A DNA stretch of 64,000 nt, from assembly GCA_947168885.1 (NCBI GenBank), contig CAMVNQ010000004.1, positions 210,261-274,260 of the forward strand, read 5' to 3'. Positions 59,692-64,000 of the stretch are shown here, piece after piece. The notes beneath the pieces are model-generated. The model saw only the letters and a list, made by a program, of their open reading frames with translations. It did no database searches and was not told the DNA's origin. Numbering within the stretch: the stretch's first letter is position 1; each line of letters opens with the position of its first letter. The translations under genes and the position numbers were made by a program. Source of the DNA: an uncultured Clostridia bacterium. GTDB lineage: Bacteria > Bacillota > Clostridia > Oscillospirales > Ruminococcaceae.

Positions 59692-61569
59692 TTATTTCTG
59701 CGCTTTTCTCAACGTTCTCATCGAGTTCAGGATAGCTATGACTGCGACACCGACATCGGCAAAGACCGCAAGCCACATATTCGCAATGCCAAGAGCACCG
59801 AGTATAAGCACAGCGAGCTTTACGCCGAGCGCGAAAACGATGTTTTCGCGGACAATGCGCATAGTCTTGGCAGCTATTCGCATTACCGTCGGTATCTTTC
59901 GGATATCATCGTCCATTATCACGACATCTGCCGCTTCGATAGCTGCGTCCGAGCCCATACTTCCCATTGCTATTCCGACGTCCGCACGCGCAAGCACGGG
60001 TGCGTCATTGATACCGTCTCCGACAAATGCGAGTCGGTCGGTCTTTTTGCGCTCGGCGAGCAATTTTTCCACAATCCCGACCTTGTCCGCGGGAAGAAGC
60101 TCGGAATGGTGCTCGTCAAGTCCGAGTTTTGCCGATACAGCGTCCGCTTCGGCTTTCCGGTCTCCGGTAAGCATTACCGTACGCTGAACACCGGCGGCTT
60201 TCAGCTCCCTTATCGCATCTTCAGAGCCGTCTTTTATTCCGTCAGAAATTACTATTGCTCCGAGATACGCTCCGTTCGCCGCAGCGTAAACGACTGTTCC
60301 GGTGCAGTCCAGCTCCTCGGCTTCGATCCCGTTTTCATTCATCAGTTTGTGATTACCGAGCAGCACCCGCTTCCCGTCAATTTCTGCGGAAATGCCGTGA
60401 CCCGCAGTTTCACCTGAATTGCTGACGCGCTGTGAGCTTACCGGTTTACCGTAAGCCTCGCGTATTGACACAGCTATCGGGTGGTTTGAAAAACATTCAG
60501 CAAGTGCGGCCGTTTCAAGAAGCTCTTCCTCAGAGCAGTTCACCGCCTGAACCTTGCTTACCTTGAATTCACCCTTTGTGAGTGTTCCGGTCTTGTCGAA
60601 AACTACTGTAGTGAGGGAAGAAACGGCTTCGAGGTAATTTCCGCCCTTGACAAGGATACCGCTGCGTGAAGCCGCTCCGATACCGCCGAAGAATCCGAGC
60701 GGCACTGAAATAACGAGTGCGCAGGGACAGGAAATAACAAGGAATGTGCACGCCCGCGCTATCCATTCGCCCCAGTTTCCGTCAAAGAACGGCGGAACGA
60801 CTGCAAGTATGACTGCGGCTATCGTTACCACGGGAGTGTATATCTTCGCAAAACGCGTGATGAAGTTCTCGACGTGTGCCTTTTTGCTGCCCGCGTTTTC
60901 CACGAGTTCAAGAATACGCGTGACTGTACTGTCCTCGAAAGCCTTTGTGACTTCGACTTTTACGGTGCCGCCGCCGTTGATGCAGCCACTTATAACCTCG
61001 TCGCCGACAGCGGCTCTTCTTGGAACGGATTCACCTGTGAGCGCCGCAGTATCTATCATAGTCTCGCCTTCGGTGATAACACCGTCGAGCGGTATGCGCT
61101 CACCCGGTTTTATTATAATGGTATCGCCAACCTCCACATCGTCGGGATCAACCTGTTCGACCTCGCCGTCATACTCGACATTCGCATATTCCGGTACTAT
61201 GTCCATAAGGTCGGTTATTGACTTGCGCGATTTTCCGACAGCGTAGCTCTGGAAAAGCTCGCCGACTTGATAAAACAGCATTACCGCGACAGCTTCAGAA
61301 TACTCTCCTATACAGAAAGCCGCGACGGTAGCAACAAGCATAAGGAAATTTTCGTCGAAGATATGACCGTGGGCGATATTTTTTACGGCTTTTATAATTA
61401 TATCATAACCTATAATCGCATAAGGCACGAAGAAAATGAGCATACACGCCCACTCGGGCAAAGGTGCAAAGACCCCCGTATGTTCGCAGGCAAAAAGTCC
61501 GGCGAACAGCACGAAGGTCACGATTATGCGCATAAGCGTATTTTTCTGTTTTTTCGTTAAGTTTCCCAT
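59692..61569 (-). CDS. cadA: Heavy-metal translocating P-type ATPase, CadA/ZntA type
   Basis: A 625-residue P1B-type pump. Visible: TGESVP (actuator), membrane CPCALVISVPL (metal-binding CPC, about 281-283), DKTGTLT (phosphorylation), HP motif in CFSNHPIA and GDGINDAPVLARADVGIAMG. All catalytic motifs are intact, in contrast to the other P-type ATPase at 3.6 kb. CPC with no N-terminal Cys domain suits export of Zn, Cd or Pb. The usual N-terminal metal-binding domain is missing and encoded as a separate gene 1 nt upstream. A repressor-type operator precedes the pair. Confidence 0.93.
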   Translation of the reverse strand: MGNLTKKQKNTLMRIIVTFVLFAGLFACEHTGVFAPLPEWACMLIFFVPYAIIGYDIIIKAVKNIAHGHIFDENFLMLVATVAAFCIGEYSEAVAVMLFYQVGELFQSYAVGKSRKSITDLMDIVPEYANVEYDGEVEQVDPDDVEVGDTIIIKPGERIPLDGVITEGETMIDTAALTGESVPRRAAVGDEVISGCINGGGTVKVEVTKAFEDSTVTRILELVENAGSKKAHVENFITRFAKIYTPVVTIAAVILAVVPPFFDGNWGEWIARACTFLVISCPCALVISVPLGFFGGIGAASRSGILVKGGNYLEAVSSLTTVVFDKTGTLTKGEFKVSKVQAVNCSEEELLETAALAECFSNHPIAVSIREAYGKPVSSQRVSNSGETAGHGISAEIDGKRVLLGNHKLMNENGIEAEELDCTGTVVYAAANGAYLGAIVISDGIKDGSEDAIRELKAAGVQRTVMLTGDRKAEADAVSAKLGLDEHHSELLPADKVGIVEKLLAERKKTDRLAFVGDGINDAPVLARADVGIAMGSMGSDAAIEAADVVIMDDDIRKIPTVMRIAAKTMRIVRENIVFALGVKLAVLILGALGIANMWLAVFADVGVAVIAILNSMRTLRKAQK

Positions 61570-61570
61570 A

Positions 61571-61789
61571 TCACATCAGTATAACGCAGTCCGGCTCGAC
61601 TTTCTTGCAGGTGTCAACGACCTGTTTCATTATATCATCGAATTTTTCTTCGGCAGCTTCTATTGTCATTTTCTGCATCATAAAGTTGACCGACGCATCT
61701 GTTACGCCTTCGATCTTCTTTATCGCGTCTTCCATTTTCTGTGCGCAGTTCGCACAATCAAGGTCCTGTAACTTGAATTTCTTTTTCAT
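61571..61789 (-). CDS. HMA-domain metal-binding protein
   Basis: A 72-residue single heavy-metal-associated domain with the CxxC motif LDCANCAQKMED (Cys at about 11 and 14) and a typical second half (MMQKMTIEAAEEKF). It is the piece normally fused to the N-terminus of CadA, here as its own gene ending 1 nt before it. It likely hands metal to the pump. GGAGG is 7-8 nt before the ATG. Confidence 0.92.
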   Translation of the reverse strand: MKKKFKLQDLDCANCAQKMEDAIKKIEGVTDASVNFMMQKMTIEAAEEKFDDIMKQVVDTCKKVEPDCVILM

Positions 61790-61865
61790 GATGATACCTC
61801 CCGTTATATGTCGGTCATGTCAGACGGTACTTTTTGGATATTTCCGCAGATCATGGCGGATACAT

Positions 61866-61889
61866 TTGAACACTTGAGCGTTCGTTCAA
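61866..61889 (-). promoter_or_regulatory. Probable metal-repressor operator
   Basis: Inverted repeat TTGAAC-12 nt-GTTCAA with a GAAC/GTTC core, placed from +1 downward of the promoter. This arrangement is like operators of ArsR/SmtB-type repressors (CadC), but no such regulator gene is in the window. Confidence 0.5.
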
Positions 61890-61894
61890 TTGTT

Positions 61895-61923
61895 ATTATA
61901 TATCAAATACTATTATTTGTCAA
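61895..61923 (-). promoter_or_regulatory. Consensus promoter of the HMA-cadA operon
   Basis: TTGACA (61923-61918) and TATAAT (61900-61895), both perfect, with a 17-nt spacer on the minus strand. Confidence 0.88.
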
Positions 61924-62050
61924 GGGGTTTTGGCGAAAAATAAATAAAAAACAGAATAAGTCGATCAATGACTCACGGTATCCTGAAATTTGCTCTTATA
62001 TATGCCGTAGATCATGATTATGACCCTTTCAGACCACATAATGTAATAAA

Positions 62051-62207
62051 GGGAACCTCTAAAAACCCATTTGAGAGAAAAAGAACTGCTTGCACCAACT
62101 GCTTCGTCAAGTCTCCTCACCTTGCGTCAGCAAGCTTTCGGAGTCTTTCCTTGCATTTGGCGCAATCATCTCATTTTCTCTATTCAAAGCGGATTTTAGA
62201 GGTACCC
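62051..62207 (-). repeat. 157-bp MITE-like repeat, copy 3 (inverted)
   Basis: The reverse complement of copies 1 and 2, the same 157 bp long but more diverged inside. Ends GGGAACCTCTAAAAACC and GATTTTAGAGGTACCC. Outer bases are TAAA on both sides, the complement of copy 1's TTTA. Confidence 0.83.
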
Positions 62208-62211
62208 TAAA

Positions 62212-62255
62212 GAAGGTTTCCAAGGCATGCAGGAAGCACGACTTTGGAAACCTTC
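62212..62255 (-). terminator. Long hairpin, possible terminator
   Basis: GAAGGTTTCCAA / TTGGAAACCTTC, a 12-bp perfect stem with a 20-nt loop, 30 nt after the stop of the amidase-like gene; only a short T run (CTTTAG) follows on the minus strand. Confidence 0.45.
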
Positions 62256-62284
62256 AAATGATCTGCTGTATTCTGATAAAAAGA

Positions 62285-63565
62285 TCAGATATTCGCCGTA
62301 TTGTACCCAACAATATGTATTACCCGAAGGTCTGTACATCCAAGCGTTCTGAGCGAAACCGATGAGTATCTGTCATTTGACACAAGATAGTCTTTTACGT
62401 TGCCGTTTTCGTCCGCCATAATTCCGGTTATCATGAATTCGGCAACGGCATCACCGTTATGCATGAGCTGGATAACATCGCCTATCTCGCCTCCGCCGGT
62501 CGTGGTCTGGAGAGCGACCATGCCAAAGCCTTCGTTATCACGGATATAGCGATAGAACGCTTCACGGTCGAACCAGCTTTTAGAGCAGCCTGTCTTTTTG
62601 CGTTCGGTGTTTATCTCTTCATCATACCACTTCCACTGATCGTGCTTTCCACCCTGCGAGTCCATGGGAATACCACTTTCGAATATGCATCGGGACACGA
62701 AATTCGTGTCGTTTTCATCGTATGTGCCAAATGCGCCGCTCGACGAAAAGCCGTTGATCGCAGCGTTGGCAGCAGTGCGGCGGTCATATTCAAACTCGGC
62801 GGTCGGGTAGGTAGATCTTGCGGGTTGCCCGAAAACGAGGTCAGACATCTCCTGATTCAGCATTTCAAGCGCGGGTGCGGTGTATTTCGGGAAAAATGTG
62901 TAGTTAAGGTCGCTCCTCACAAGACGGTTTGAAGCGAGTACACGATCAAGTCCGTAATTAGCGAAGACATAAGAAGGTCGGTCGGTGGTATGCTCTTCGA
63001 TTAGAAGATTTTTGCCTGATGATAAAAGTACGAAACTATGGCTTTCACCTCTTACTGCGGAGTGTCGGGCGGAGGAATTATATGCGATGTCTCCGGAAAG
63101 AACGAGATCTATCTCGACCTTTCCGGTCTTGGGAACAGCGTGTCGGCGTGTAACTTTCACAGTAAGTGTGCAGTTCCCGAATGACATATCTATCGGACAA
63201 TTCCGCAGTAAAGCGGTCTCATAGTCAAATGCAAGCTCATCGAAAAGCTCGGAATTCGTCTGAAGAGAATAGAGTCTTGCGATCTTTTCCGGCTTCATAG
63301 CACCGAGACCGGCGTACCAATAAATAAAGAACTCTTGTATAAGAAGTTCCTCATCGGAGGTGAGAGTTTTACCGTCGAAGGCGATCTCTACACGGGTCGA
63401 GGATTCGGGAGCATATTCGGTCGCATAAAGATCACGATCCATAAGCTCATCAAGTGAACCTTCAACATTGCATACATCCCAGAAAAGAAAAAGGCCGACA
63501 ACGTATATTGCAATCAGAACTACAACAAACATCGCTGTCAGCACCGTTTTCGTTTTAGGTCTCAT
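62285..63565 (-). CDS. Membrane-anchored amidase-like protein lacking catalytic Cys and His
   Basis: A 426-residue protein with one N-terminal membrane helix (about 9-29) and a large outer part. The C-terminal domain (about 258-410) resembles the putative Amidase_6 family: YDRRTAANAAINGF, TNFVSRCIFESGIPM, KSWFDREAFYRYI, IGDVIQL and GIMADE. In the family the first motif is DCTNFVSQ with the catalytic Cys and a later GD...HSAIVT supplies the His. Here they read NDTNFVSR (Asp286 for Cys) and AEFMIT (Glu376 for His). It should be a non-catalytic homologue, perhaps a wall-binding or sensing protein. It begins 1-2 nt after the small membrane protein and is coupled to it. Confidence 0.8.
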   Translation of the reverse strand: MRPKTKTVLTAMFVVVLIAIYVVGLFLFWDVCNVEGSLDELMDRDLYATEYAPESSTRVEIAFDGKTLTSDEELLIQEFFIYWYAGLGAMKPEKIARLYSLQTNSELFDELAFDYETALLRNCPIDMSFGNCTLTVKVTRRHAVPKTGKVEIDLVLSGDIAYNSSARHSAVRGESHSFVLLSSGKNLLIEEHTTDRPSYVFANYGLDRVLASNRLVRSDLNYTFFPKYTAPALEMLNQEMSDLVFGQPARSTYPTAEFEYDRRTAANAAINGFSSSGAFGTYDENDTNFVSRCIFESGIPMDSQGGKHDQWKWYDEEINTERKKTGCSKSWFDREAFYRYIRDNEGFGMVALQTTTGGGEIGDVIQLMHNGDAVAEFMITGIMADENGNVKDYLVSNDRYSSVSLRTLGCTDLRVIHIVGYNTANI

Positions 63566-63566
63566 A

Positions 63567-63737
63567 TCATGACCAACCGCAGTCGTCGTAATCCGACCAT
63601 TTATTATAGGCGGTTTGCTGCGTAAGCTTGAATATGATATAGACCGCAGCTGTTATAATAATAGCAACAGCGCCGAAAACAGGTATGAGCATATGAGCAG
63701 AAGCGGCTGTTTTCTTTGCAGCGGGTGAAACGTTCAT
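63567..63737 (-). CDS. Small single-helix membrane protein (56 aa)
   Basis: A 56-residue protein read from the minus strand: MNVSPAAKKTAASAH, then a membrane helix (about 16-38: MLIPVFGAVAIIITAAVYII) and a tail with Tyr, Trp and two Asp ending DDCGWS. GAAAGGA is 8 nt before the ATG, and a consensus promoter lies 70 nt upstream. The stop overlaps the region of the next start, so the amidase-like gene is coupled to it. I recognise no family. Confidence 0.75.
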   Translation of the reverse strand: MNVSPAAKKTAASAHMLIPVFGAVAIIITAAVYIIFKLTQQTAYNKWSDYDDCGWS

Positions 63738-63806
63738 AATATCGATCCTTTCAAATGGTATAGTGTTTTTGACATTTCTAACTTCCTTAAGGGATAGTAT
63801 GTAAAT

Positions 63807-63835
63807 ATTATACTATAAACAAAGAGATTTGTCAA
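63807..63835 (-). promoter_or_regulatory. Consensus promoter of the small membrane protein operon
   Basis: TTGACA (63835-63830) and TATAAT (63812-63807), both perfect, 17-nt spacer, minus strand. Confidence 0.88.
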
Positions 63836-63876
63836 ATATATTGTGAAAATTTTTTTGGAAAATTGAAAAAAATCTC

Positions 63877-63905
63877 TTGACAAGCATCAATTGTTATGAT
63901 ATAAT
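63877..63905 (+). promoter_or_regulatory. Plus-strand promoter reading out of the window
   Basis: TTGACA at 63877-63882 and TATAAT at 63900-63905 with a 17-nt spacer, divergent from the previous promoter. A second TTGACA stands at 63987-63992, so tandem promoters are likely. The gene they serve lies past the right edge. Confidence 0.75.
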
Positions 63906-64000
63906 AAATGCATTCCACTCAAAACAGGGAATTAAGTCCTGTCAAAATTTATCAAAAATTTTTTCAAAAAAATGAAAAAAAGACTTGACAAATGAAGAAG

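Overview
The window looks like the replication-origin region of a spore-forming Clostridia chromosome, most like gut Oscillospiraceae/Ruminococcaceae. The evidence is a spoIIAA-spoIIAB-sigF operon, a SpoIIQ-like M23 protein, RemB and S4-domain genes beside recF, an SRP RNA upstream of dnaX, AT-rich intergenic DNA, frequent TTG starts and near-consensus sigma-A promoters with 17-bp spacers. The species is not identifiable from sequence reading alone. No tRNA, rRNA, CRISPR array, transposase or prophage gene was seen.

Layout. 1-3.2 kb: the first codons of an MsmX/UgpC-type ABC ATPase running off the left edge, a DUF4830 lipoprotein and the spoIIA operon. 3.5-7 kb: a P-type ATPase with degenerate catalytic motifs, followed by a DUF368 (PopT-type) membrane protein. 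7-13.3 kb: rimO, a NUDIX protein, a YnbB-like PLP enzyme, a GNAT and two tandem M42 aminopeptidases. 13.4-16.7 kb: a small Nif11-like protein, the SpoIIQ-like protein and a membrane protein with a long disordered tail. 16.8-20 kb: serS, parB, parA. 20-25 kb: a ZnuA-like lipoprotein, an orphan response regulator, a lipoprotein and a zinc-ribbon/TIR-like protein. 25-31 kb: tsaD, an XRE regulator, yicC, a Wzz-like protein, rsmG and mnmG, with three parS sites at 29.1, 31.2 and 31.4 kb. 31.4-35.1 kb: an aldolase, a radical SAM protein, an unknown gene and rsmI. 35.2-36.0 kb: a TTTTCAAC motif cluster followed by an array of palindromes. 36-44.3 kb: remB, recF, an S4 gene, dnaN, dnaA, recR, ybaB, dnaX and SRP RNA, all on the minus strand. 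44.3-45.2 kb: a patatin-like protein.

From 45.5 to 59.2 kb, one strand carries ten genes that look like a transport system: two MacB/LolD-type ATPases (one with an AbrB-like C-terminal domain), a 1010-residue solute-binding protein with two extra beta domains, two separate pairs of CUT1-type permeases, an NHL/TPR membrane-anchored protein, a Yip1-family membrane protein and a DUF5696 protein. I think this is the best candidate for an undescribed system. CUT1 permeases normally use an MsmX-type ATPase, and the gene cut at the left edge is one.

59.2-64 kb: a 395-bp element with 74-bp, nearly perfect inverted arms, a cadA-type metal ATPase with its metal-binding domain encoded separately, and an amidase-like membrane protein that has lost its Cys and His. 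Three 157-bp copies of a MITE-like repeat (3.3, 20.0 and 62.1 kb) are scattered through the window. Genes are mostly minus to the left of about 45.3 kb and plus from there to 59 kb, so the exact origin position is open: the candidate sites are 35.2-35.7, 39.2-39.7, 41.1-41.3 and 45.2-45.5 kb.
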